Notes under the pieces: generated by a model | Databases searched by the model: none | Told to the model about the DNA's origin: nothing | Seen by the model: only the letters and a program-made list of their open reading frames with translations | From: Streptomyces poriferorum | GTDB lineage: Bacteria; Actinomycetota; Actinomycetes; Streptomycetales; Streptomycetaceae | Assembly (NCBI RefSeq): GCF_019399235.1 | Contig: NZ_JAELVH010000066.1 | Span: forward strand, 1 to 44,953 | Length of the DNA stretch: 44,953 nucleotides | Direction: 5' to 3' | Translations under genes and position numbers: made by a program | In this document: piece after piece, positions 24,813 through 32,434 of the stretch | Layout: the number at the start of each line of letters is the position of its first letter | Numbering within the stretch: position 1 is the first letter of the stretch

Positions 24813-26264
24813 ATGAACAAGACGATCAGGCGCGCCTCGGTCTTCTCCCTGCTGCTGGTCCTCGCCCTCCTGGGGCGGGCGACCTGGGTGCAGGCGTACC
24901 AGGCCCGGGCGCTCGCAGACGACGACCACAACCGGCGGAAGACCATCGCGCAGTACGCGCAGCCGCTCGGCGACATCATCGTGGCCGGCTCCCCGGTCAC
25001 CGGATCGAAGAGGACGGAGGGTGGTGATCTCGCGTACAAACGCACCTACAAGGGCGGCGATCTGTACTCGGCCGTCACCGGTTACGGCTCACAGGCCTAC
25101 GGTTCCACCCAGCTCGAAGGGATCTACAGCGAGGTGCTGGACGGCACCGACACCCGGCTGAAGAATCCGCTGGACGCGCTGACCGGCAAGCGGAGCGCAC
25201 CCGGCAACGTGCTGACGACGATCGACCCGGCGGTGCAGAAGGCGGCGTCCGAGGCGCTCGGCGACGACAAGGGCGCCGCCGTCGCGATCGACCCGAAGAG
25301 CGGGCAGATCCTCGGGATGGTCTCCTCCCCGTCCTACGACCCGTCCACCATCAGCGGGACGACGGACGGCGACGCCTGGCAGAAGCTGCTCGCCGACCCG
25401 GACAAGCCGCTGGTCAACCGCGCACTGCGGCAGCCGCTGGCGCCGGGTTCGACGTTCAAGCTGGTGGTGGCCGCGGCCGCGCTGGAGAACGGGCTGTACG
25501 GCTCGGTCGACGAGCCGACGAAGAGCCCCGTCCCGTACACGCTGCCCGGTACCAGCACCGTCCTGAAGAACGAGAGCGCCACTGCCCCCTGCGAGAACGC
25601 GACCCTGCGCGTGGCGTTGCAGTACTCCTGCAACAACGTCTTCGGCAAGGTCGCCGCCGATCTCGGCCAGGACAAGGTACGGGCGATGGCGGAGAAGTTC
25701 GGGTTCAACACCGGGAAGCTCGATGTGCCGGTCCGGGCCTCGAAGAGCGTCTACCCGTCCGGGATGGACAAGGCGCAGACGGCGCTGAGCGGTATCGGCC
25801 AGTTCGAGGTCACCGCCACGCCGCTCCAGATCGCCATGGTCTCCGCGGCCCTGGCCAACGGCGGCGAGCTGGCCGCACCGCACATGGTCTCCAAGGTGAC
25901 GGACGCGGACGGCGGCACGCTGGAGGACTTCGAGGACGGTGACATGAAGCGGATCGTCTCCTCGTCCACGGCCAGCCAGCTGCGCAGCGCGATGGTGACC
26001 GTGGTGGAGGAAGGCACCGGCACCAACGCCCGGATCGACGGGGCCGAGGTGGGCGGCAAGACGGGCACCGCGGAGAACGGGGTGGACAACAGCAACACCC
26101 CGTACGCCTGGTTCACCTCGTACGCGAAGGACGACAGCGACGGCCAGGAGGTCGCGGTCGCCGTGATCGTGGAGGACTCGGGCTCGGCGGCCTCGGAGGT
26201 CAGCGGCAACGGCCTCGCGGCCCCGATCGCCCAGAAGATGATGAAAGCCGCGCTCCAGCGGTAA
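24813..26264 (+). CDS. Penicillin-binding protein 2 / PbpA-like transpeptidase
   Basis: 483-residue class B penicillin-binding protein that cross-links peptidoglycan on the outer face of the membrane. One N-terminal anchor (ASVFSLLLVLALLGRATWVQ), a dimerisation/linker part with HNRRKTIAQYAQPLGDIIV, then the transpeptidase domain with nucleophile S213 in APGSTFKLV, S272-C-N274 in the SxN motif and K416 in GGKTGTA. Length and motifs resemble actinobacterial PbpA, usually beside rodA/ftsW; here it stands alone, so it may be a paralogue. ATG 24813 is the first codon that gives a normal anchor; the ribosome site (GCGGG) is weak. The upstream open frame overlaps the kinase and regulator genes and is not coding. 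Confidence 0.93.
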   Translation: MNKTIRRASVFSLLLVLALLGRATWVQAYQARALADDDHNRRKTIAQYAQPLGDIIVAGSPVTGSKRTEGGDLAYKRTYKGGDLYSAVTGYGSQAYGSTQLEGIYSEVLDGTDTRLKNPLDALTGKRSAPGNVLTTIDPAVQKAASEALGDDKGAAVAIDPKSGQILGMVSSPSYDPSTISGTTDGDAWQKLLADPDKPLVNRALRQPLAPGSTFKLVVAAAALENGLYGSVDEPTKSPVPYTLPGTSTVLKNESATAPCENATLRVALQYSCNNVFGKVAADLGQDKVRAMAEKFGFNTGKLDVPVRASKSVYPSGMDKAQTALSGIGQFEVTATPLQIAMVSAALANGGELAAPHMVSKVTDADGGTLEDFEDGDMKRIVSSSTASQLRSAMVTVVEEGTGTNARIDGAEVGGKTGTAENGVDNSNTPYAWFTSYAKDDSDGQEVAVAVIVEDSGSAASEVSGNGLAAPIAQKMMKAALQR

Positions 26265-26266
26265 GC

Positions 26267-26324
26267 GGGACATGAGAGACGTCCCGGCACCCCGATTCGG
26301 GTGCCGGGACGTCTCTCATGTCCC
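26267..26324 (+). terminator. Very strong terminator after the penicillin-binding protein gene
   Basis: Perfect 26-bp inverted repeat (26267-26292 with 26299-26324; arms begin GGGACATGAGAGACGTCCCG) and a six-base loop, 2 bp after the stop codon. Confidence 0.9.
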
Positions 26325-26346
26325 GGGCCTCTTCAGGTTTTCGCCC

Positions 26347-26388
26347 GGTTACGTCTTACTTGGTTACGCACCCACGTCGAAGCGCTTC
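26347..26388. promoter_or_regulatory. Possible regulatory elements upstream of the sigma factor gene
   Basis: GGTTACG occurs twice 15 bp apart (26347-26353 and 26362-26368), followed by the palindrome GAAGCGCTTC (26379-26388). Both lie 110-150 bp before the sigma factor start and could be regulator sites; no regulator is assigned. Confidence 0.3.
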
Positions 26389-26499
26389 CGTGACGCGCTG
26401 GTACGCTCTCGCCCCGCCCGCCCGCTGCGGGCGGCGGGTGGGAACGTACACAGTCCGACCGTGCGGGCACCGGGATTCGAGCGCTGAGATGAGGTAGCT

Positions 26500-27075
26500 G
26501 TGGGCACATCCATCGACCACGCCGATGCCGCTGCCGCCGAGTTCCATGAGTTCTTCGAGGCCCATTACGCCGAACTCGCGCGGCTGGCGCATCTGCTGAC
26601 CGGCGAGGCCGATGCCGCCGACGATCTGGCGGCAGACGCCCTGCTGGCGCTCTGGCACCGCTGGGACCGGGTCAGGGACGCCGACCATCCGGTGGCGTAC
26701 GCGCGCGGCGTCGTCGCCAACATGGCGCGGACCCGGATCCGCACGGCGGTACGCGAGCGACGGCGGATCGCGCTGTTCTGGGCCCCGCGCGGCGGCGGGG
26801 ACGCGGTCGACGATCCGGACGTGTCGGCGGTCGTGGACGTCCAGGGGGCCCTGCGCAGGCTGCCGTTCCGCAAGCGCGCGTGCGTGGTGCTGCGGCATGC
26901 CTTCGACCTCTCGGAGCGGGACACCTCGCTGGTGCTCGGGATCTCGGTGGGTACGGTGAAGAGCCAGACCTCACGGGCCGTCGCGGAACTGCAGCGGCTG
27001 CTGGGCCCGGAGACGCCCGGCGCCTCGCATGTGCAGGCGGCCGTGGCGGCGCAGCGCAGCGGAGGAGACCGGTGA
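26500..27075 (+). CDS. SigE-family ECF RNA polymerase sigma factor
   Basis: 191 residues. Region 2 (about 15-85: FHEFFEAHYAELARLAHLLT, then DLAADALLALWHRWDRV) binds core polymerase and the -10 element; region 4 (about 115-170: ALRRLPFRKRACVVLRHAFD, then GISVGTVKSQTSRAVAELQR) reads the -35. The opening matches the actinobacterial SigE-family subgroup. GTG 26500 follows GAGGTAGCT. Its stop overlaps the next gene by GTGA, which encodes a single-pass membrane protein, the usual sigma/anti-sigma layout. A pectate lyase gene follows on the same strand. Confidence 0.92.
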   Translation: MGTSIDHADAAAAEFHEFFEAHYAELARLAHLLTGEADAADDLAADALLALWHRWDRVRDADHPVAYARGVVANMARTRIRTAVRERRRIALFWAPRGGGDAVDDPDVSAVVDVQGALRRLPFRKRACVVLRHAFDLSERDTSLVLGISVGTVKSQTSRAVAELQRLLGPETPGASHVQAAVAAQRSGGDR

Positions 27076-27791
27076 AGGACGAGGAGCTGTCCGTGCGGCT
27101 GCGGGAGGCCGCCGAGGCGCACCGCCCCGACCGGGAGCGGATGCTGGCCCGGGTGGAGCGGGGCATGGCCGAGGGCCGTCCGCCGGCCCGGGTGGTGCGC
27201 CCCCGGCGTGCGGCGGCTCCATGGCTGCGGGTCGCGGGGGCGACGGCCGCGGTCTGCGGGGTGCTGGCGTTCGGCGCGGTGGCCGTCACGTCCGCCGGTG
27301 AGGGCGGATCGCACGGGGAGCATGTCGCGGCGCCCGCGGCGTCCTCCCCCGCGCCGTCCGTGACCCCGCCGGCGGGCCTCGGTTCGCTGCGCACCGAGGA
27401 CGGGCCGCTGTGGGCGGACGGTGCCGTGGACCCGCACTCCAACGCGTACTGGGCCCAGAGCGAGGTGACACTGCGGACGTCCGAGCCGCTCACCTCGCTC
27501 ACCGTGGAGCTGCGGATCGCTCTCACCGGCGGGGTGAACAGCACCGGTTCCTGGCGCTCGCTGCCGGCGAAGGACTTCACCGTGTCCGTGAGCGAGGACG
27601 GCGGCCATCTCGTCTACCGGTGGGCGCTGCGGGCGGGCCGGACCGTGCCCGCCGGTACCCACACGTTCGCGGGGCAGTACAACCACGCGGAGGGCGACCG
27701 GGACGCGGCGGGCGACTACCTGACGGCGCACGCGGTCCGCGCCGACGGTGAACGGGCCTCGGTGGGCGACTACTTCGGGCCGGACCACTGA
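27072..27791 (+). CDS. Single-pass membrane protein, putative anti-sigma partner with extracytoplasmic domain
   Basis: 239 residues. A short charged cytoplasmic part (1-50, KDEELSVRLREAAEAHRPDR) precedes one membrane helix (about 51-75), an Ala/Ser/Pro linker and an extracytoplasmic beta-rich domain (about 105-239; YWAQSEVTLRTSEPLTSLTV, GAGQYNH-like segment FAGQYNHAEGDRDAAGDY). No zinc HxxxCxxC anti-sigma motif is visible. GTG 27072 overlaps the sigma factor stop and has GGAGGAG upstream. Position and topology suggest it holds the sigma factor at the membrane and senses something outside; near a pectate lyase gene a polysaccharide is an attractive candidate, but this is inference. Confidence 0.75.
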   Translation: MKDEELSVRLREAAEAHRPDRERMLARVERGMAEGRPPARVVRPRRAAAPWLRVAGATAAVCGVLAFGAVAVTSAGEGGSHGEHVAAPAASSPAPSVTPPAGLGSLRTEDGPLWADGAVDPHSNAYWAQSEVTLRTSEPLTSLTVELRIALTGGVNSTGSWRSLPAKDFTVSVSEDGGHLVYRWALRAGRTVPAGTHTFAGQYNHAEGDRDAAGDYLTAHAVRADGERASVGDYFGPDH

Positions 27792-27803
27792 CCGGCCGGC
27801 CCG
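27776..27803 (+). terminator. Weak hairpin between the anti-sigma-like and pectate lyase genes
   Basis: 8-bp stem CGGGCCGG / CCGGCCCG across the stop codon of the anti-sigma-like gene, with a 12-nt loop. It may reduce, not block, read-through into the pectate lyase gene. Confidence 0.35.
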
Positions 27804-27901
27804 GACGGAAAGAAGACGGCTGAACCCGGCAACCCTTGTCCCCAGCGGTGGCGACCAAGAAGCGCAACGCTCCCCCCACCACCGAGGAACGGGACACCGA
27901 C

Positions 27902-28747
27902 ATGAAGAATCGAGCCGCACCGCACGGCAGTCACGCGCGACGCACCGGCCGCCGCCGCATGATCGCCGCTTCGACCACCGCGCTGGCGCTCACCGGCGCC
28001 GCGCTCACCACCGGCCTGCTGGTCCAGTCTGCCGGAGCGGCCCCCGCCGCCGCGGCCGCCGCGTGGCCGACGCCATCGGGTTCGCAGGCCGTCTCGGCGA
28101 CCATCAAGGTCTCGGGGACGTACGACGGCAAACTGAAGCGCTTCTACGGAAGCGGGGACCTGGGCGACGGCGGTCAGGACGAGGGTCAGGACCCGATCTT
28201 CGAACTGGCCGACGGGGCGGTCCTGAAGAACGTCGTCGTCGGTTCGCCGGCCGCCGACGGCATCCACTGCAAGGGCAGCTGCACGATCCAGAACGTCTGG
28301 TGGGAGGACGTCGGCGAGGACGCGGCGTCCTTCAAGGGCACCTCGTCGGGCGCCACGTACAAGGTGACCGGCGGCGGCGCCAGGAAGGCCGACGACAAGG
28401 TCTTCCAGTTCAACGGCGCGGGCACGCTGAGCATCAGCGGCTTCCAGGTCTCCGACTTCGGCAAGCTCGTGCGCTCCTGCGGCAACTGCTCCAAGCAGTA
28501 CAAGCGCACGATCGCGGTCAGCGATGTCGATGTGACGGCGCCCGGCAAGGCCCTGGTCGGGATCAACACCAACTACGGCGACACCGCGACGCTGAAGTCG
28601 GTCCGGATCCACGGCGACAGCAGCAAGAAAATCAAGCCGTGCGTGCGCTACACGGGCAACGACGACGGTGACGAGCCGACGGAGACCGGCAGCGGGCCGG
28701 ACGGCACGTACTGCAAGTACAGCAGCTCGGACATCAGTTACGGCTGA
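27902..28747 (+). CDS. Secreted pectate lyase, polysaccharide lyase family 3
   Basis: 281 residues. A long signal peptide with a basic start (RRTGRRRMIAASTTALALTG) ends near AGAAPAAA. The mature protein is a PL3 parallel beta-helix: AVSATIKVSGTYDGKLKRFY, DPIFELADGAVLKNVVVG, DGIHCKGSCTIQNVWWEDVG, EDAASFKG and the late TYCKYSSSDISYG are family signatures. It cleaves polygalacturonate by calcium-dependent beta-elimination outside the cell. ATG 27902 follows GAGGAACGGG. It is convergent with the pectinesterase gene and 110 bp after the sigma factor partner. Confidence 0.93.
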   Translation: MKNRAAPHGSHARRTGRRRMIAASTTALALTGAALTTGLLVQSAGAAPAAAAAAWPTPSGSQAVSATIKVSGTYDGKLKRFYGSGDLGDGGQDEGQDPIFELADGAVLKNVVVGSPAADGIHCKGSCTIQNVWWEDVGEDAASFKGTSSGATYKVTGGGARKADDKVFQFNGAGTLSISGFQVSDFGKLVRSCGNCSKQYKRTIAVSDVDVTAPGKALVGINTNYGDTATLKSVRIHGDSSKKIKPCVRYTGNDDGDEPTETGSGPDGTYCKYSSSDISYG

Positions 28748-28753
28748 GCGACG

Positions 28754-28797
28754 GTGACGGGAGCCCCGCCGGACCGGTCCGGCGGGGCTCCCGTCAC
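28754..28797. terminator. Bidirectional terminator between PL3 and pectinesterase genes
   Basis: Perfect 22-bp inverted repeat (28754-28775 with 28776-28797; left arm begins GTGACGGGAGCCCCGCCGGA), leaving a small loop at the centre. It sits between two convergent genes, 6 bp after the lyase stop. Confidence 0.88.
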
Positions 28798-28810
28798 GCG
28801 GTGGCGCGTT

Positions 28811-29920
28811 CTACCGGTACGGACGCCAGTCGCCGAGCCAGGCGGCCGGGGTGTGCAGGCGTGCCTCGGCCGCGGTCAGCCGGGGGCGGTTGGCGGGCAC
28901 GGTGACGCGCGCGCCGGGGCCCGTGTTGCGGTACTCGGCGAACCGCTGCTCCTGCCACGGGAAGCCCGAGGACATGGTCCCGTACGGCTCGTCCGTGTCG
29001 ATCCCGGCGCCGAGGTGGCTGTCGCGCACGGTCAGCATCGGGTGTGCGGTGAGGTCGGAGGAGGGCACCCAGGGGCGGGCCAGTTTGAAGTACCCGTCCG
29101 GCGCGGTGCTGGTGATGCGGGAGCGCTGCACCAGGTAGCCGTGCGGGTTGGCGCCGGCGGTGCTGGGTGCGAAGACGAAGCCGTACGGCGCTGTCGCCAG
29201 GTCGGTGCGGGCCAGGGTGCGGAAGTGGCAGCGGTCCAGGACGGCGGTGGCGCGGCCGAAGACGAAGTCGACGTCGCCCTCGACGTAGCAGTCGCGGTAG
29301 TACTGGCGGGCGAACTCGGTGAGGGCGAGCGAGTCGGCGTACAGGGTGTCCTGGTGTCCCAGGAAGCGGCAGCCGTAGAACGCCGAGCGGTCGCCCTGCA
29401 CCTTGATGGCGACGGCCTGGGTGCCGGTGTATTCGGGGTGGTCGGCGCGCAGCCAGTCGTTGGCGAAGGTCAGGCCGTGGGCGGTGAGTCCGGCGGGCCG
29501 TGCGGTGACGGTGGCGGAGCCGCTGGTGCCGTAGGTTCCCGAACCGTCGGGCCGGGGGGTGCCGTTGGCGTTGGCGTACACGATGACGGTGTCGTGCGGG
29601 TCGTCGCTCGCGCCGATGAGGGTGAGGCCGGTCCGGTCGGCGGGGATGTCGACGGTCTCGCGGTAGGTGCCCGGGGCGATCACCAGGGTGCGGCCGGTGC
29701 CGGTCGCGGCGTCCACGGCGGCCTGGACGGCGGTGTGGTCGCCCCGGCCGCGTGCGTCGACGTACAGCGTGGCGGCGTCGAGGCGGCGGGCCGGTGACCC
29801 GTAGCGTCCGAAGGGGCGGGCGCCGGGCCGGCCGTGGGCGTGTGCGGTGGGGGCCGCGCCGAGGGCGAGGGCGGCGCTGCCGCCCGCGAGCAGGGCCAGG
29901 GCACTGCGTCTGCTGGGCAT
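28811..29920 (-). CDS. Secreted pectinesterase, carbohydrate esterase family 8
   Basis: 369 residues. It removes methyl esters from homogalacturonan so that pectate lyases can act. The N-terminus MPSRRSALALLAGGSAALAL has paired arginines before the hydrophobic core, a possible Tat signal. CE8 motifs: ARGRGDHTAVQAAVDAA, GTYRETVDIPADRTGLTLIG, the acid Asp in GCRFLGHQDTLYAD, the nucleophile D218 in GDVDFVFG, and the Arg of LARPW. ATG 29920 has AAGGAAG upstream. Third gene in a minus-strand series after the acetylesterase and PL1 lyase, 106 bp after the PL1 stop. Confidence 0.94.
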   Translation of the reverse strand: MPSRRSALALLAGGSAALALGAAPTAHAHGRPGARPFGRYGSPARRLDAATLYVDARGRGDHTAVQAAVDAATGTGRTLVIAPGTYRETVDIPADRTGLTLIGASDDPHDTVIVYANANGTPRPDGSGTYGTSGSATVTARPAGLTAHGLTFANDWLRADHPEYTGTQAVAIKVQGDRSAFYGCRFLGHQDTLYADSLALTEFARQYYRDCYVEGDVDFVFGRATAVLDRCHFRTLARTDLATAPYGFVFAPSTAGANPHGYLVQRSRITSTAPDGYFKLARPWVPSSDLTAHPMLTVRDSHLGAGIDTDEPYGTMSSGFPWQEQRFAEYRNTGPGARVTVPANRPRLTAAEARLHTPAAWLGDWRPYR

Positions 29921-30026
29921 GGCGGTACTTCCTTAATCCTTGCGCGGGTGTGCGGCGGGCCGGACGGGCCCCGCCGGCGCCGGTGAGGGCGCCTGCGGGG
30001 ACCGTCCGGTGCGGGGCTGTCGGTGG

Positions 30027-31370
30027 TCAGGCGCCGGGAATCCGGCCGGCGCCCGCCTTGAGGCCGACGATCAGCGGCACCAGCAGCGGGTGGTCGACCC
30101 TGGTGCGCAGGGTCGGCGTCCATCCGGCGCCCGCGGTGAGCTGCTCGGCGGGAACGCCCGCGTTGTGGACGGCGATGAGGTCCGTCCGGCGGCCGTTGAC
30201 GTAGTTGTCCGCGGCGGTGACCGTGGACTCGGACCACTTCTTCAGGATCTTCGCCTTGTCGAACTCACCGCTGAGGCTGAACGCGTTGTGCTCGGCGACG
30301 AGCTGCGACTTGGCGCCGATGCCGTACGTGTAGCCGTAGACGCTGCCCTTGGACGCGACGAAGTGGTTGTTGTACGAGTCGACCTGTCCGAAGCGGACAC
30401 GGGGAGCGCGCTCGTTCACGTCCTTGAAGAGGTTGTGGTGCAGGGTGACCCGGAGCTTGCCGCTGTCGGTCGCGCCGGCACCGTCGCTGTTGCCGATGAG
30501 CATCGTCTTGTCGTGGTCCTTGAGGACGTTGTACGAGACGGTGACGAGGTCGGCGCCCTTGACGATGTCGAACAGTCCGTCGTGCTGCTGGTACAGCTCG
30601 TCGAAGTAGCGCGGCTGGTCGGCGTCGGAGCGGTCCCCGTCGCTGAAGGTGTTGTGGTCGACCCAGACGTGGTCGGAGCCGTAGACGACGAGGTTGTCGT
30701 ACTCGGAGTTCCAGTGGCCGGTCTCGCCGTCCGTGGGGTCCCACTGGGGGAAGCAGTCGTAGGTGTCCTCGAACGAGATGTTCCGGACGATGACGTTGGA
30801 GACGTTCTGGATCTGGAGGCTGGCGCCGATGACCGTCGCGTCCTTGCCGACGCCGACGAGTGTGGTGTTGGACGGGACGTAGACGTTCACGGCGGCCTTC
30901 TGCAGCTTGGCCGAGGCCAGGCGGGCGTCCTCCAGGGGGCCCGAGGGAACCTCGGCGCGGCCCCAGGTGGCCGGGTCGTAGGCGGCGAGGTACTTGTCCA
31001 GGGAGTAGCCGTCGGTCTGGTACGCGTCGCAGTCGATCGGGGTGCCCGCGGCGTCGGAGTTCCCGTGGACGGTGCCGTCGATCCTGATGATCTTCGGGGC
31101 GTCGCCCGCGTCCTCGAAGGCTGCGATGAGTTCGGCCCGGTTGCTCACGGTGTAGATGTGGTCGGGGGTGGCGTCGGCGCCGCCGGTGGTGGAACCGTCG
31201 GCGGCGGCCCAGCCGTCGCCCTGGGCGAGGACGGCGCGGTCGATGCCCTGGTGGCGGTCGGGCCCGCCCGGGTGCCCGGTGGCCTGGGCGGGGACGGACA
31301 CGGCGAGCGCCAGGGAGGCGCAGCCCATCACCAGGGCAATGGCGCGGGCATGACAGATGCGTGCGGGCAT
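30027..31370 (-). CDS. Secreted pectate lyase, polysaccharide lyase family 1
   Basis: 447 residues. Signal peptide of about 35 residues (hydrophobic AIALVMGCASLALAVSVPAQ). The mature protein is a PL1 beta-helix with calcium-binding WVDHNTFSDGD and the catalytic signature RAPRVRFGQV, where R326 is the general base, followed by DSYNNHF. It cuts polygalacturonate by beta-elimination, complementing the PL3 enzyme. ATG 31370 follows GAAGGAT; the 30-residue longer frame is low-complexity. The short upstream stretch holds GGTGA-type tandem repeats and then the acetylesterase stop. Confidence 0.94.
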   Translation of the reverse strand: MPARICHARAIALVMGCASLALAVSVPAQATGHPGGPDRHQGIDRAVLAQGDGWAAADGSTTGGADATPDHIYTVSNRAELIAAFEDAGDAPKIIRIDGTVHGNSDAAGTPIDCDAYQTDGYSLDKYLAAYDPATWGRAEVPSGPLEDARLASAKLQKAAVNVYVPSNTTLVGVGKDATVIGASLQIQNVSNVIVRNISFEDTYDCFPQWDPTDGETGHWNSEYDNLVVYGSDHVWVDHNTFSDGDRSDADQPRYFDELYQQHDGLFDIVKGADLVTVSYNVLKDHDKTMLIGNSDGAGATDSGKLRVTLHHNLFKDVNERAPRVRFGQVDSYNNHFVASKGSVYGYTYGIGAKSQLVAEHNAFSLSGEFDKAKILKKWSESTVTAADNYVNGRRTDLIAVHNAGVPAEQLTAGAGWTPTLRTRVDHPLLVPLIVGLKAGAGRIPGA

Positions 31371-31435
31371 GGCGGATCCTTCGGTGGTGAGGTGAGGTGA
31401 AGTGAGCCGAGGAGGAGCGGGGGCGGCGGCCGTGG

Positions 31436-32263
31436 TCAGGCCTGCGGCCAGGTGATCCATTCGAGCGGGATCGCGGAATCGGTGCGTCGTACGTCGCGCG
31501 GGGCGAGTACCTTCCCGGCCACGAGGGCCCGGGCGACGAGCCGCGCGGCCTCGATGGCGCCGCGGGGCCGGAAGTGCGTGTTGTCCTGTCGCCCGTCGGG
31601 GTAGTTGGGCGACTGCCCCGGCTCCAGCCAGTTGAAGTACTCCAACGTGCCGTCGGGGCCGAGTTCCTGCCAGCGCGCGAGCGTGAGCGCCTGGAGGTCG
31701 AGCAGGGGTACGCGCTCCTCGGCGGCCAGCGCGCGCATCGCGGCCGGGTACGTGCCGTGGGTGGGCTTCGCCGTACCGTCGTCGGCGAAGCGGCGGCGCT
31801 CCACCGGGGTGAGCAGCACCGGCCGCGCCCCGCGTGACCGTGCGCCGTGCACGTACTGCCGCAGGTAGTCCTGGTAGGTGGTGTACGGGTCGGTGCCGCG
31901 GGCGGGGTCCTCGGTCTTCTCGTCGTTGTGTCCGAACTGGATCAGCAGCAGGTCGCCCCCGCGCACCTCCTCCAGCAGGGCGGCGAGCCGTCCCTCGTCG
32001 ATGAAGCTCTTCGAACTGCGGCCGTTCATCGCATAGTTGGCGACCGTCAGGGTGTGGCCGAGGAAGAACGGCAGGGCCATGCCCCAGCCGGTCTCGGGCG
32101 CCGCGTCGGCGTACTTCTGCGCGGCGGTCGAATCGCCGGCGATGTGCAGGGTGCGGGGGCGGGGGCGGCCGCCCGGGCCGTGCGCCGCCGCGGTGGTGGC
32201 GGTGGCGAGTGCCAGGGGCAGCGCGGCGACGGCGGCCGCGGCCTGCCTGCGGGTGAGTGACAC
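31436..32263 (-). CDS. Secreted rhamnogalacturonan acetylesterase-like SGNH hydrolase (CE12 type)
   Basis: 275 residues. It should remove acetyl groups from the rhamnogalacturonan backbone of pectin. Twin arginines in SLTRRQAAAAVAALPLALA suggest a Tat signal. SGNH blocks: nucleophile S45 in LHIAGDSTAAQKY, Gly in NYAMNGRSSKSF, Asn in IQFGHNDEK and the Asp-His pair in GRQDNTHFRPRG. GTG 32263 is the start; GAGAGG lies 10 nt upstream. Followed on the same strand by PL1 and CE8 genes, a pectin-processing set. Confidence 0.9.
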   Translation of the reverse strand: MSLTRRQAAAAVAALPLALATATTAAAHGPGGRPRPRTLHIAGDSTAAQKYADAAPETGWGMALPFFLGHTLTVANYAMNGRSSKSFIDEGRLAALLEEVRGGDLLLIQFGHNDEKTEDPARGTDPYTTYQDYLRQYVHGARSRGARPVLLTPVERRRFADDGTAKPTHGTYPAAMRALAAEERVPLLDLQALTLARWQELGPDGTLEYFNWLEPGQSPNYPDGRQDNTHFRPRGAIEAARLVARALVAGKVLAPRDVRRTDSAIPLEWITWPQA

Positions 32264-32327
32264 GGTGAAGCTGCCTCTCTCATGGATGCGTAGCGGTGCG
32301 TACGCGCGGGGCGTACGGCGGTACGGG

Positions 32328-32354
32328 GTGCAGGAGGAGAAGTGCAGGAGGAGA
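32328..32354. repeat. Short tandem repeat upstream of the acetylesterase gene
   Basis: GTGCAGGAGGAGA occurs twice, 14 bp apart (32328-32340 and 32342-32354). Possibly slippage; no role is clear. Confidence 0.5.
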
Positions 32355-32397
32355 GGGGACCGGCGGCGGGACGCGACCCGAACCGCCGCCGGTCCCC
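32355..32397 (-). terminator. Terminator after the pectin ABC binding-protein gene
   Basis: 15-bp perfect stem GGGGACCGGCGGCGG / CCGCCGCCGGTCCCC with a 13-nt loop, 37 bp past the binding-protein stop codon. It separates the ABC operon from the acetylesterase unit. Confidence 0.8.
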
Positions 32398-32434
32398 GGT
32401 CACCGGGGTGGTCGGCCTGGCGGGGTGCGCCGGC

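Noticed and set aside
28135..28144. LacI-like palindrome GAAGCGCTTC within the PL3 gene
   Set aside because: It encodes the residues LKRF in a conserved part of the enzyme and lacks promoter context; probably chance.
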